A DNA stretch of 64,000 nucleotides from Anaerococcus rubeinfantis. GTDB taxonomy: Bacteria; Bacillota; Clostridia; Tissierellales; Peptoniphilaceae. Position 1 is the stretch's first letter; each line of letters opens with the position of its first letter. The notes under the pieces were generated by a model. That model was given only the letters and a program-made list of their open reading frames with translations, was not told the DNA's origin and made no database searches. A program made the position numbers and the translations under genes. Of the stretch, positions 1 through 8,979 are shown piece after piece. The stretch is from contig NZ_LN913016.1 of the NCBI RefSeq assembly GCF_001487145.1, forward strand, positions 1,054,001 through 1,118,000. Direction: 5' to 3'.

Positions 1-645
1 TCCAACTTTACAATTTCCTCTAACATCTTTTCCTTTATCATGTGATGAACATTTTACAATTGCTTTTTGTGAATAAGGAACAAGATCAATTATATCTTTT
101 GGACAAGTTTTAACACAAGCTCCACAAGCTACACACTTTTCCTTATCAACTACGCTTACTCCATCTACCATATGTATAGCATCAAATTCACAAGCTTTTA
201 CACATGATCCACATCCTAGACATCCATAATTACAAGCTTTTTTTCCACCAAATAGTGCAATTTGAGCCCTACAATCTTCAAGACCTGCATAATCATATAA
301 GTCTTTTGCATTTTCGCAAGTTCCATTACATTTAACTACAGCAACATTTTTTTCTCCTGCTCCTGCAGATTCTACTCCCATAGCACTAGCAACTGCATCT
401 GTTACAGATTGTCCACCAATAACACAAGCTGAAACTGGAGCTTCACCTTTTGCTATAGCATTTGCACATCCATCACAGCCTGGATATCCACAAGCTCCAC
501 AGTTTGCCCCAGGAAGAGCCTCTCTTACTCTTTCTACAATTGGGTCTGTTTCTACTTCAAATTTTTTACTAATAACACCTAATAGACCTGCTAGAACAAA
601 TCCTAAAACAGCTAATACAAGTGTTGGTATTAATATATTATTCAT
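1..645 (-). CDS. rnfB: Rnf complex subunit B, iron-sulfur protein (3' end outside window)
   Basis: Electron-transfer subunit of the membrane Rnf complex (ferredoxin:NAD+ oxidoreductase coupled to ion export). The start ATG is at 645; 215 codons are visible and no stop is reached, so the C-terminus is cut by the window edge. Residues 4-25 are a single membrane anchor. A four-cysteine cluster follows (NCGACGYPGC from about residue 48, plus Cys74). Two ferredoxin-like CxxCxxCxxxC groups come later (CLGCGSC and CVACGACVKTCP). It is the last gene of the rnfCDGEAB order, 12 bp after rnfA. Family assignment is secure from the motifs and the neighbours. Confidence 0.96.
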   Translation of the reverse strand, partial: MNNILIPTLVLAVLGFVLAGLLGVISKKFEVETDPIVERVREALPGANCGACGYPGCDGCANAIAKGEAPVSACVIGGQSVTDAVASAMGVESAGAGEKNVAVVKCNGTCENAKDLYDYAGLEDCRAQIALFGGKKACNYGCLGCGSCVKACEFDAIHMVDGVSVVDKEKCVACGACVKTCPKDIIDLVPYSQKAIVKCSSHDKGKDVRGNCKVG

Positions 646-657
646 GACATTTCTCCC

Positions 658-1233
658 CTATGCTAATCCTGCAAAGCCCATAAAGGCAATTGACATTAGA
701 CCTAGAGTAATTAATGTGATAGGTCCACCCTTGAAAGCTTCTGGCAAGTCGTTATCTTCTATTTTTTCTCTTATAGAAGCTAATATTACTAAAGCTATTA
801 AAAATCCTACTGCAGCTGCTGCTGAGTTAATTGTTGTTTCTAATAAATTATAGCTTTCATTTATATTTTTAATTGCTACACCAAGTACTATACAATTTGT
901 TGTAATTAGAGGTAAATAAACACCAAGTGCTTCGTAAAGATTTGGCATTGATTTTTTCATAATCATTTCTACTGTTTGTACTAGAGATGCTATTACCAAA
1001 ATAAATACAACAGTTTGTAAATATCCAATATTTAATGGATCAAGTATGTAGTATTGGATTATCCAAGTAATTATAGATGATAAGGTAACTACAAAAATTA
1101 CTGCAGCTCCCATTCCCTTTGCTGTTTCTACCTTACTTGTTACACCAAGTGTAGGACAAATTCCTAAAAATTGTCCCAATACATAGTTATTTACAAAAAT
1201 TGATGCAATAATAATTGAAAATAATTCTGACAT
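658..1233 (-). CDS. rnfA: Rnf complex integral membrane subunit A
   Basis: Integral membrane subunit of Rnf, homologous to RnfE and to NqrE. The 191-residue length is normal for the family. The protein is almost entirely hydrophobic, with about six membrane segments. Near the N-terminus it has the family's NNYVLGQFLGICP stretch with a conserved Cys, thought from family knowledge to help bind an intramembrane iron-sulfur centre. It sits 8 bp downstream of rnfE and 12 bp upstream of rnfB, so translation within one operon is likely. Homology with RnfE (for example the shared GMGAAVIFV segment) is visible directly. Confidence 0.96.
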   Translation of the reverse strand: MSELFSIIIASIFVNNYVLGQFLGICPTLGVTSKVETAKGMGAAVIFVVTLSSIITWIIQYYILDPLNIGYLQTVVFILVIASLVQTVEMIMKKSMPNLYEALGVYLPLITTNCIVLGVAIKNINESYNLLETTINSAAAAVGFLIALVILASIREKIEDNDLPEAFKGGPITLITLGLMSIAFMGFAGLA

Positions 1234-1241
1234 AATTCCTC

Positions 1242-1907
1242 CTACTTATTATTTTTCTTCTTGTTTGAAATAGCTGCTGCTACTGCAAACATGATTCCTA
1301 GGATAATAAATGAAGATGCTGGTTGAATTAAAAATCCAATTGTATAATCTTCAGGAATTATTCTATTATCTAGTAATGTACCATTTCCAAATAATTCTCT
1401 TATAGCTGCAAGAATTGAAATAGCAATAGTATAGCCTAATCCTTGACCTATACCATCAACAATTGATGCAATAGGACCTTGTTGAGAAGCAAATCCTTCA
1501 GCCCTTGCAAGAATTATACAGTTTACAACTATAAGTGGAATAAAGATTCCAAGTGATTGGTCTAATGCTGGTAAATATGCCTTGATAATCATTTGAACCA
1601 TGGTTACGAAACTTGCGATTACAACTATAAAAGCTGGAATTCTTACTTCATCTGGTATGAAATTTCTTAGTAAAGAAATTACTAAATTTGAAAGTGTGAG
1701 TACAAAAATTACTGCAGCTCCCATTCCTATTGCATTTGAAAGTGAAGAAGAAATAGCAAGTACAGAACACATTCCAACCATTTGTACGAATACAGGGTTA
1801 TTTGAAAATATTCCATCTTTAAAAACTTTTCCCAAGTTTACAGATTTTTTCTTTCTTTTTTCTTTTTCTTTTTGAACATCTATAGGTTTTCCGGTTTGTC
1901 TTTCCAT
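1242..1907 (-). CDS. rnfE: Rnf complex integral membrane subunit E
   Basis: Second of the two related six-helix membrane subunits of Rnf. It is 221 residues long. The first 25 residues are a highly charged cytoplasmic extension (KEKEKRKKKS) not present in RnfA; after that comes the family core beginning IFSNNPVFVQMVGMC, with its conserved Cys. The start at 1907 is preceded by a strong GGGGG-type ribosome site. It lies 10 bp after the end of rnfG and 8 bp before rnfA. It works in the membrane next to RnfA and RnfD to couple electron flow to Na+ or H+ transport; which ion cannot be read from this sequence. Confidence 0.96.
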   Translation of the reverse strand: MERQTGKPIDVQKEKEKRKKKSVNLGKVFKDGIFSNNPVFVQMVGMCSVLAISSSLSNAIGMGAAVIFVLTLSNLVISLLRNFIPDEVRIPAFIVVIASFVTMVQMIIKAYLPALDQSLGIFIPLIVVNCIILARAEGFASQQGPIASIVDGIGQGLGYTIAISILAAIRELFGNGTLLDNRIIPEDYTIGFLIQPASSFIILGIMFAVAAAISNKKKNNK

Positions 1908-1917
1908 ATTTATCCCC

Positions 1918-2457
1918 CTACTTAATATCTTTCAATACTTCACGAGCAGTATTTATACCATTAAGGATAGCATTGGTTGAATATGTAGCTCCTGAAATTC
2001 CTACAATTTCATTTTCAGATCCAGCTTCAGATGCACCAACTTTTTCATCAATGCTTACACCCTTAACTCCATCTTTAAACCAATCTTCTTCCATTTGAAG
2101 ACCAAATCCTGCTGATTCAGAATGTTTTAGAGGGCTGAATCCTGTTAATTTATTTTCACTGTCAACTCCAACTATAAATTCGATGTCCCCACCGTATCCA
2201 CCTTTAGAGTTTACATCAAACACATATCCTTTACCTCCGTCAGCTTTGTAGACTCCTTTTACAGATTCAGGAAATTTTCCTTTTACTTCTTCAAAGTCTT
2301 TTCCATCTGGATAGGCAATCTTTAATGATTCATTTAATTTTTCTTGTTCAGCTTTTTTAATGATTGGTTCTGTAACTGAATTTGTAAAGGCCAATACCAA
2401 AGCTGATACAGCTGTAATTATTAATAATTTTATTCCTAATTTTAATGCTTTATTCAT
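1918..2457 (-). CDS. rnfG: Rnf complex FMN-binding subunit G
   Basis: Flavoprotein subunit of Rnf. It has one N-terminal membrane helix (about residues 9-27), then an outward-facing FMN-binding domain. The C-terminal motif SGATYST (about residues 155-161) is the site at which FMN is covalently attached to threonine in characterised RnfG proteins. Length 179 is normal. The start overlaps the end of rnfD by 8 bp, indicating translational coupling. Assignment rests on the FMN motif, the anchor and the operon order. Confidence 0.95.
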   Translation of the reverse strand: MNKALKLGIKLLIITAVSALVLAFTNSVTEPIIKKAEQEKLNESLKIAYPDGKDFEEVKGKFPESVKGVYKADGGKGYVFDVNSKGGYGGDIEFIVGVDSENKLTGFSPLKHSESAGFGLQMEEDWFKDGVKGVSIDEKVGASEAGSENEIVGISGATYSTNAILNGINTAREVLKDIK

Positions 2458-3388
2458 CTTTTGCCCCTTTATTAGCTACACCAAATACCTTAGGCATTGT
2501 CTTACTATCTATAAGAGGAACTAACAAGTTCATTAGTAAGATTGAATAAGAAACACCTTCTGGATATCCACCAAAAACTCTTATAAGTGAAGTGATAAGA
2601 CCACAACCAAATGCAAATATTATCTCACCTTTTTTGGTAACTGGACTTGTTGTATAATCTGTTGCCATAAAAAATGCCCCAAGCATTAAACCACCTGATA
2701 ATAATTGTTCAAGTATTCCATCTACAGATTTATTAAATACCATTAATAAGATAGCTGTTGTTAATATGTATACTGCAGGTATTCTTAATGAGATAACTTT
2801 TCTAAATACTAGGTATGCTGCTCCGATTAATATGGCGATTGTTGAAACTTCTCCGATACAACCTCCCATATTTCCTATAAACATATCTAGTAAGGCTGGT
2901 TTTTCTCCACCTGATAAAACTGTTGCTGCTGATACTGCAGAAACTTTTCCAGGTGCTACATAATTTGACATATTTTTTGACCAAGATGCAAGTAAAAATG
3001 CTCTTGCTCCCAAAGCTGGGTTTACAATATTTTGTCCTATTCCACCAAAAAATTGCTTACAAATAACTATAGCAAAAACTGCACCTATTACTGTTTGCCA
3101 AACTGGCATTGTAACTGGAATATTGTAGGCTAAAAGTAAACCTGTAACTACGGCTGATAAATCACTTATTGATGATTGTCTTTTCATTACTTTGTTAGAT
3201 ATAAATTCTGCTATCACACAACTTAAAACTGATGCTATCATCAAGATTAAAGCTTTCATTCCAAAGAAATAGATTCCTACAAGACCTGTTGGAATGAGGG
3301 CAATAATTACATCTAACATTTCTTTAGTAACAGTTCTCTCGCTTCTCATATGAGGAGAGGATGATACTAATAATTTTTTTGCTTCCAT
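2450..3388 (-). CDS. rnfD: Rnf complex membrane subunit D
   Basis: Integral membrane flavoprotein subunit of Rnf, 312 residues with about eight to ten hydrophobic segments. The family signature NPALGARAFLL is at about residues 123-133. A SAATVL motif around residues 153-158 corresponds to the covalent FMN threonine site (Thr156). The N-terminus SSSPHMRS is typical of RnfD/NqrB. It lies 11 bp downstream of rnfC and overlaps rnfG. It forms the membrane core with RnfA and RnfE. Confidence 0.95.
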   Translation of the reverse strand: MEAKKLLVSSSPHMRSERTVTKEMLDVIIALIPTGLVGIYFFGMKALILMIASVLSCVIAEFISNKVMKRQSSISDLSAVVTGLLLAYNIPVTMPVWQTVIGAVFAIVICKQFFGGIGQNIVNPALGARAFLLASWSKNMSNYVAPGKVSAVSAATVLSGGEKPALLDMFIGNMGGCIGEVSTIAILIGAAYLVFRKVISLRIPAVYILTTAILLMVFNKSVDGILEQLLSGGLMLGAFFMATDYTTSPVTKKGEIIFAFGCGLITSLIRVFGGYPEGVSYSILLMNLLVPLIDSKTMPKVFGVANKGAKDE

Positions 3389-3399
3389 TTATTTCTCCT

Positions 3400-4716
3400 C
3401 TACTTTCCTGCTTGACGAATTTGTCTTTTTCCAAACCTAATAGCTTCAACTAAAGGTCTTTTTGATGGACAAATATATGAACATGATCCACATTCTATAC
3501 AATCAAGTATATGAAGATCTTGAGCCTTATCAAATTTTTCTTTTAGTGAAAATTTATGTATTAATAAAGGCATAAGTCCAACTGGACAAACATTTACACA
3601 CTTAGCACATCTTATACAAGGATTTGTAATTGGTGCCTTTGATTCTTCTTTGTTTAAAACTAATATACAGTTGCTAGCTTTTTCTACTGGTTGATTTGTA
3701 TTTGGTTGGGCAATTCCCATCATTGGTCCACCATTTATTACTTTTCCAGCATCTTCTGTTAGTCCACCAGCTTCTTCTATCATATGTTCAAAGCTTGTTC
3801 CAATTCTTACAAGAAAATTAGATGGATTTTTGACACCATGACCTGTTACTGTCATATATCTTTCTATTAATGGTTTTCCATAATAAACTGCTTCATAAAC
3901 TGCGTTAGCACTTGAAACATTTGATACTATTACTCCAACATCCATTGGGAGTCCACCTGATGGAACCTCTCTATGTAATACGGCATTAATAATTCTTTTT
4001 TCATCTCCTTGAGGATATTTAGTAACCATGGTTGCTACTTCAAGTTTTGATGAATTTTTCTTTGCCACTGCCTTTTTAACTTTTTCGATTGCTTCTGGTT
4101 TGTTATCTTCGATTGCTATAATTCCTTTTTTAGCATCCACTGCTTTTACAAGAAGTTCTAAAGCATCAACAATAACTTCTGCTTTTGTTTTTAAAAGTAA
4201 ATCATCGCAAGTAACGTAAGGTTCACACTCTGCACCGTTTATAATAACTGTATCAACTGGTTTATTTGGTGAATATTTAATATGTGCAGGAAAAGCTGCC
4301 CCTCCCATACCTACAAGACCGTTTTCTTTAATTACCTCAACTATTTTTTCTTTAGTAAGGTTTGTAACATCTTTTCTTTCGTAGTTAATTTCTTGGTCAT
4401 AGCCTTCAGTATCGATTACAACAGCCTTACTGTTTTTTCCAGATGCTGTTTGGATATCGATTACACTTGTGACTTTACCGTTAACTGATGAGTGAATATT
4501 AGCAGAAAAATTACCTACGGCTTCACCGATAAGCTCTCCTATTTTTACTTCATCGTTTTTCTTAACTAAACATTTGCTTGGAGCTCCAATATGTTGAGTA
4601 AGAGGAATTGTTACAGTTTTTGGAATTTTTGCAACAATTAAGTCTTTATTTTCACTTAATTCCTTATACTCTGGAATTTTAACTCCATTGTCAAATGACA
4701 AATTTTCTAGAGCCAT
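3400..4716 (-). CDS. rnfC: Rnf complex NADH-interacting subunit C
   Basis: Peripheral subunit of Rnf that exchanges electrons with NAD+. The start is placed at 4716 (438 residues, MALENLS) rather than the upstream ATG at 4731. The sequence AAAGGAGAG, which includes that upstream ATG's own codons, is an ideal ribosome site for the inner ATG. A GMGGAAFP nucleotide/FMN motif is visible near residue 137. Two 4Fe-4S groups, CIRCAKCVNVC and CIECGSCSYIC, are near residues 367-378 and 406-416. It is the first gene of the operon, directly downstream of the promoter at 4749-4777. Confidence 0.96.
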   Translation of the reverse strand: MALENLSFDNGVKIPEYKELSENKDLIVAKIPKTVTIPLTQHIGAPSKCLVKKNDEVKIGELIGEAVGNFSANIHSSVNGKVTSVIDIQTASGKNSKAVVIDTEGYDQEINYERKDVTNLTKEKIVEVIKENGLVGMGGAAFPAHIKYSPNKPVDTVIINGAECEPYVTCDDLLLKTKAEVIVDALELLVKAVDAKKGIIAIEDNKPEAIEKVKKAVAKKNSSKLEVATMVTKYPQGDEKRIINAVLHREVPSGGLPMDVGVIVSNVSSANAVYEAVYYGKPLIERYMTVTGHGVKNPSNFLVRIGTSFEHMIEEAGGLTEDAGKVINGGPMMGIAQPNTNQPVEKASNCILVLNKEESKAPITNPCIRCAKCVNVCPVGLMPLLIHKFSLKEKFDKAQDLHILDCIECGSCSYICPSKRPLVEAIRFGKRQIRQAGK

Positions 4717-4748
4717 AATCTCTCCTTTCATTTAATACGTATATAAGC

Positions 4749-4777
4749 ATTATAAATTATTTGAAAATATTATTCAA
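4749..4777 (-). promoter_or_regulatory. Promoter of the rnf operon
   Basis: On the minus strand, TTGAAT (4772-4777) and TATAAT (4749-4754) are separated by exactly 17 bp, a near-consensus sigma-A promoter. It lies 33 bp upstream of the rnfC start, in the short gap just after the stop of the transglycosylase gene. The six rnf genes can therefore be transcribed independently of the upstream genes. Confidence 0.75.
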
Positions 4778-4780
4778 TGT

Positions 4781-5437
4781 TTAGAGGACATCAAATAATA
4801 TTTTTTTAACAAATTTCTTATAATTTTTTATAGCAAGTTTTTTTCTATCCTTTAAATCATTTTTACTTGGAAGGCCTTCATCATAAAAAACTTTCATTAA
4901 ATCATAATTTGAATTTATTTTTATTACATATTGTCTTGTTTCTTCTGTTGGAATTTTTGTAGGATCTGGATCGTGCCTATCTATTTTTTTATCAGCCAAC
5001 CACTTATCTACATTTCCTATCCCACCATTATAGGCTGCAAGGGCCAAATCAGTATTGTTATAATATTTATTCAAATAATTAAAATAGCCTACTCCCAAAT
5101 TTAAATTATAATCAACATCTTTTAATTTATCAGGATAATATTCTTCTCCAATTATTTCTGCACTGTGTTTTGCTGATGAATCTAAAAGTTGCATTAGACC
5201 CTTTGCATTTTGATTTGAATGTGCTTCGTTATCATAGTCACTTTCTACTTTTATTATTGATGCAACTAAAAGCGGATCAACATTGTATTTTTCTGAATAT
5301 TTTTTTATTTCATCTTGGTAGGCGATTTTTTGCCTTGATGTTTGGTAGGCTACGATTGAAAAACTTATTATTACAACCATTACCATTGCCAAAACTATTA
5401 TTCCTATTATTTTAAAAATATTTTTTAAAGCTTTCAT
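4781..5437 (-). CDS. Lytic transglycosylase, SLT family, membrane anchored
   Basis: Predicted peptidoglycan-cleaving enzyme of the Slt/MltE-like lytic transglycosylase family. It is 218 residues long, with an N-terminal membrane helix (residues 10-31) that would hold the enzyme on the outer face of the membrane. The goose-lysozyme-like catalytic domain occupies about residues 44-160. It has the catalytic glutamate in IKVESDY, then GLMQL and AAYNGGIGNV, all hallmarks of the family. The start overlaps the end of coaE by 4 bp, so the two are probably cotranscribed. Its exact cell-wall role is not shown by the sequence. Confidence 0.9.
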   Translation of the reverse strand: MKALKNIFKIIGIIVLAMVMVVIISFSIVAYQTSRQKIAYQDEIKKYSEKYNVDPLLVASIIKVESDYDNEAHSNQNAKGLMQLLDSSAKHSAEIIGEEYYPDKLKDVDYNLNLGVGYFNYLNKYYNNTDLALAAYNGGIGNVDKWLADKKIDRHDPDPTKIPTEETRQYVIKINSNYDLMKVFYDEGLPSKNDLKDRKKLAIKNYKKFVKKILFDVL

Positions 5438-6024
5438 ATTTTCTCCAAATTTTTTAAAGCTATTTCTACTTTTTTTTCTAAATCTTCTAAACTTGTGCTA
5501 TTATCGAAAATAAGGTCTGATTTTTCTTTCATTGACAAATAATCTTGACTTTCTATTTTTTTTATTGCAAATTCTCTATCAATTTTATCCCTCTTCATAA
5601 GCCTTTGTATTTGTACTTCTCTTTTTGCACAAACTAGCCGCACATAGTCGCAAGGAAATTTTTCTTTCATCTGAAAATATAAGGGAATTTCTACAAAAAT
5701 ATTTTTATCCTTGCTTTTTTCTATTAAATAATTTATATAGGAAATTATATTTTTGTGGGTAATTTTATTTATTAATTCTCTTTTTTTAGGATCATTAAAA
5801 ATAATCTTAGCAAGTTTTTTCTTATCAAGTTTATCCCCATCAAAAGCCTCGTCAAAGGCCTTTGATGATAGAATTTCCTTGTAATTTACTTGATCTTCTT
5901 CTAATAATTTCCTATTTATTTGGTCACTATCTATTACCTTGTATCCTTTTTTTCTCAAAATTTCCGAAAGGGAAGATTTTCCACTTGCTATAGTTCCTGT
6001 TATTACGATTTTATTTTGATTCAT
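5434..6024 (-). CDS. coaE: Dephospho-CoA kinase
   Basis: Last enzyme of coenzyme A synthesis: ATP-dependent phosphorylation of the 3'-hydroxyl of dephospho-CoA. The start is set at 6024 (MNQNKIVITG, 196 residues). GGAG lies 9 bp upstream of that ATG, and the longer reading from 6039 would use polA codons. A P-loop (GTIASGKSSLS) is at the very N-terminus, and the DxD-like DSDQINR motif follows. It overlaps the end of polA by 14 bp, a common polA-coaE pairing in clostridia. Confidence 0.94.
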   Translation of the reverse strand: MNQNKIVITGTIASGKSSLSEILRKKGYKVIDSDQINRKLLEEDQVNYKEILSSKAFDEAFDGDKLDKKKLAKIIFNDPKKRELINKITHKNIISYINYLIEKSKDKNIFVEIPLYFQMKEKFPCDYVRLVCAKREVQIQRLMKRDKIDREFAIKKIESQDYLSMKEKSDLIFDNSTSLEDLEKKVEIALKNLEKI

Positions 6025-8647
6025 ACATGCTATCTCCACTATCTATGTCAACCAAGAGTGGTACTCTTAGTTTTACTGCTTCTTGCATGGATGATTTTAA
6101 TATTTCCTTTGCTTTTTCTAAATCATTTTTACTTGCTTCAATGATTATTTCATCGTGGATTTGCAAGACTATTTTTGCATCAATCTTTGATTTTTTTAGA
6201 TTTTCGTATGAATTTATCATGGCAAATTTGATTATATCTGCTGCTGATCCTTGGATTGGAGTATTTAAAGCGACTCTTTCTCCAAAACTTCTTACATTAA
6301 AGTTTTTAGAATTTATTTCTGGAACATATCTTCTTCTATTAAATATGGTGTTTACATATCCATCTTCTTTGGCCTTTTTTACTATATCTTTCATATATTT
6401 TTTGATTTCAGGGTAGGTATCAAGGTAGTTTTCTATATATTCCTTAGCTCTTTTTCTTGGAATATTTAAATTTTGGCTTAGGCCATAATCGCTTATTCCA
6501 TAAATTATCCCAAAATTTACAGCCTTTGCTTCACTTCTTTGTAATTTTGTAACCTCATCGATTGGTGTATCAAAGACTTCTGAAGCTGTTTTTGTGTGAA
6601 TATCAATACTATTTGAAAATGCTTCTTGCATTTTTTTGTCATTTGCAAGATGAGACAAAACTCTTAATTCGATTTGTGAATAATCTGCATCAATTAAAAC
6701 TCTTCCTTCATCTGCCTTGAAGGCTTTTCTGATTTTTCTGCCTTCTTCGGTTCTAATTGGTAGGTTTTGTAGGTTTGGTTCGGTTGATGAAAGTCTGCCT
6801 GTAGCTGTAACATTTTGCTTAAAGGTTGACCTTATTCTTCCATCTTCATCAATACACTCTTCCAAACTTTCAAGATAGGTTGATTTTAATTTATACATCT
6901 CCCTGTATCTTTCGATTTTTTTGATTATTGGGTGTTTGTCCCTAAGCTTTTCCAAAACTTGAGCGTTTGTAGAATATCCAGTTTTTGTCTTTTTTATAAC
7001 TGGAAGTTCTAAATCTTCAAACAAAATTTTTGAAAGTTGTTTTGGTGAATTTATATTAAACTCGCTACCAGCAAGCTCATATATTATTTTTTCCAAATCT
7101 TCAAGTTCGATTGAAACTTCATCTTTAATCTTTTCAAGCTCATTTTTATCACAGACAAAGCCAGTTATTTCCATATCTGCCAAAACTTTGGATAATTTTA
7201 TTTCACAATCCTTATAAAGATCATACATAGAAAGCTCTTTTAATTTTTGGGTCAAAATATCCAAACTATCCTCAATTGCATTTACAATTGAAGCTAAGTA
7301 TTTGCCAAGATTTTCTGTTTCTAAATCCTTGTATGATTTTTTATTTTTTCCCTTACCAAGCAAGTCTTCTTCATTTGAAACTTCATATTTCAAAAAAGCC
7401 TGACTAAAAGTTTTTAAATCGTAAGAAGACCTGGAAGGATCTATAAGATAGTGCATAAGCATGGTATCATCATAAGGAAGGGATAAATTTATCCCAAGCT
7501 TATCAAATAAAACAATATCTTCTTTTATATCAAAAGAAACTTTTTTAATCTTTTCATCTTCAAAATATTTTTTGAAATTTTCAACAAATTCATCATTTGC
7601 ATCATAAATATGGGTTCTTGATGAAGGTGTTTTTATTCCAATTTTAAAAGCTTTTGAATGGATATAATTTTCTCCTTCATAAAGACTTTTAAAATAAAAT
7701 ATTTTCTCTTTTTCTATATCATTGGTTAAAGAAAAATCATCATAGACAAATGAAAAATCTAAATCTTCCTTTTTTTCTTCACTTGTATCTTCAAACTTTT
7801 CCATAAATTTATTAAAATTATATTTTGAGAATTTTTCTCTCAAAGATTCCAAGTCTGGCTCTTTTACCTTTAAATCTGAAATTTCCATACCAACAGGAGC
7901 ATTTGTTACAATAGTTCCTATTTTTTTGGACAAAAAGGCAATTTGTCTTGAATTTTCTAGATTTTCCTTGGTTTTTTTACCTCTTATATCATCTAAATTG
8001 TCATACAAATCTTCCATAGACCCATATTGTTTTATAAATTTAATGGCAGTTTTCTCACCAATTCCATCAACGCCCGGAATATTATCAGACTTATCTCCCA
8101 TCAGACCCTTAACATCAATTAATTGCTTTGGACTAAGGCCATAATCTTCTTTAATTTTTTCTTCGGTTATTTCTTCCATTTGAGAAATTCCCTTTCTTGT
8201 AAGATAGACAATAACATCATCATTTACAAGTTGAAAATAATCCTTATCACCTGTAATAATTACAGTTTCAAGTCCCTCATCTTTTGCAATTTTTGAAAAA
8301 GTTCCAACAATATCGTCAGCCTCATAACCATCTATATCCAAATATTTTACATTTAGTGAATCTAAAATATCTTTTAAAATTCCAAATTGATAATTTAATT
8401 CGTTTGGAGCCTTGTCCCTATTTGCCTTATAATCTTCAAATTCCTTGTGCCTAAAAGTTTTTGTTTTTTTATCAAAAGCTACCAAAATATAATCAGGCTT
8501 ATACTCTTCAACAGCCCTAAAATACATAGTCAAAAATCCATAAACGCCATTGGTCATAACCCCATCAGCATTTGTAAGATTAGGAAGGGCAAAAAAAGCT
8601 CTAAAAATCAAACTAGATCCATCAATTAGCATTACTTTTTTACTCAT
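6011..8647 (-). CDS. polA: DNA polymerase I
   Basis: DNA repair and Okazaki-fragment polymerase, 878 residues from the chosen start at 8647 (MSKKVMLIDG, preceded by AAGGAGAT). The upstream reading from 8689 lacks a ribosome site. The order is an N-terminal 5' nuclease (LIDGSSLIFRAFFA, VKGLMGDKSDNIPGV), a middle 3'-5' exonuclease-like domain, and a family A polymerase domain with DADYSQIELR, the O-helix KAVNFGIIYG and IHDEI. The middle domain shows no D-x-E metal site at its start, so proofreading is probably lost, as in many Gram-positive PolA proteins. It overlaps coaE. Confidence 0.96.
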   Translation of the reverse strand: MSKKVMLIDGSSLIFRAFFALPNLTNADGVMTNGVYGFLTMYFRAVEEYKPDYILVAFDKKTKTFRHKEFEDYKANRDKAPNELNYQFGILKDILDSLNVKYLDIDGYEADDIVGTFSKIAKDEGLETVIITGDKDYFQLVNDDVIVYLTRKGISQMEEITEEKIKEDYGLSPKQLIDVKGLMGDKSDNIPGVDGIGEKTAIKFIKQYGSMEDLYDNLDDIRGKKTKENLENSRQIAFLSKKIGTIVTNAPVGMEISDLKVKEPDLESLREKFSKYNFNKFMEKFEDTSEEKKEDLDFSFVYDDFSLTNDIEKEKIFYFKSLYEGENYIHSKAFKIGIKTPSSRTHIYDANDEFVENFKKYFEDEKIKKVSFDIKEDIVLFDKLGINLSLPYDDTMLMHYLIDPSRSSYDLKTFSQAFLKYEVSNEEDLLGKGKNKKSYKDLETENLGKYLASIVNAIEDSLDILTQKLKELSMYDLYKDCEIKLSKVLADMEITGFVCDKNELEKIKDEVSIELEDLEKIIYELAGSEFNINSPKQLSKILFEDLELPVIKKTKTGYSTNAQVLEKLRDKHPIIKKIERYREMYKLKSTYLESLEECIDEDGRIRSTFKQNVTATGRLSSTEPNLQNLPIRTEEGRKIRKAFKADEGRVLIDADYSQIELRVLSHLANDKKMQEAFSNSIDIHTKTASEVFDTPIDEVTKLQRSEAKAVNFGIIYGISDYGLSQNLNIPRKRAKEYIENYLDTYPEIKKYMKDIVKKAKEDGYVNTIFNRRRYVPEINSKNFNVRSFGERVALNTPIQGSAADIIKFAMINSYENLKKSKIDAKIVLQIHDEIIIEASKNDLEKAKEILKSSMQEAVKLRVPLLVDIDSGDSMYESK

Positions 8648-8693
8648 ATAAATCTCCTTTCTATTAGTATAACACATTTTATTTTGCACAAAA

Positions 8694-8728
8694 AAAGTAA
8701 GTAGAAAAATCTACTTACTTAAAAAATA
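8694..8728 (-). terminator. Hairpin terminator upstream of polA
   Basis: An 11-bp perfect stem (AAGTAAGTAGA / TCTACTTACTT) around a loop of four A/T bases. It is followed on the minus strand by seven T residues, with an A/T run on the other side that could also work for the plus strand. It lies between the tRNA-Leu gene and polA. Confidence 0.75.
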
Positions 8729-8785
8729 TTTTAAAATTCTATTTTAAATTTATGCTTGCACACACCTTACCCACAAAAAAACATT

Positions 8786-8815
8786 AAAAAAAGCCATACC
8801 CCTTGGTATAGCTCA
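8786..8815 (-). terminator. Terminator after tRNA-Leu
   Basis: On the minus strand, the hairpin GCTATACC / GGTATGGC with a short AAGG loop runs straight into seven T residues. It lies about 30 bp past the 3' end of the tRNA-Leu gene and is the natural terminator for it. Confidence 0.8.
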
Positions 8816-8843
8816 AATATGAAAAAAATAAAAAAATTAATGG

Positions 8844-8927
8844 TGCTGGTGGTGGGACTTGAACCCACACGTTCCGGAGAACAACAGAGTTTGAGTCTGT
8901 CTCGTCTGCCAATTCCGACACACCAGC
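8844..8927 (-). tRNA. tRNA-Leu (anticodon CAA)
   Basis: The minus strand folds as a class II tRNA. The 7-bp acceptor stem is GCTGGTG / CACCAGC with discriminator A. The anticodon stem ACAGA / TCTGT holds the loop CTCAAAC, giving anticodon CAA for UUG codons. The long variable arm is GTTC TCCG GAAC, and the T-stem GTGGG / CCCAC encloses TTCAAGT. The large variable arm and anticodon identify leucine. The CCA end is not fully encoded. Confidence 0.96.
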
Positions 8928-8979
8928 ATTAACATTACCTTTACATTATAACACCATTAATCATCATATGCAAATTTTT

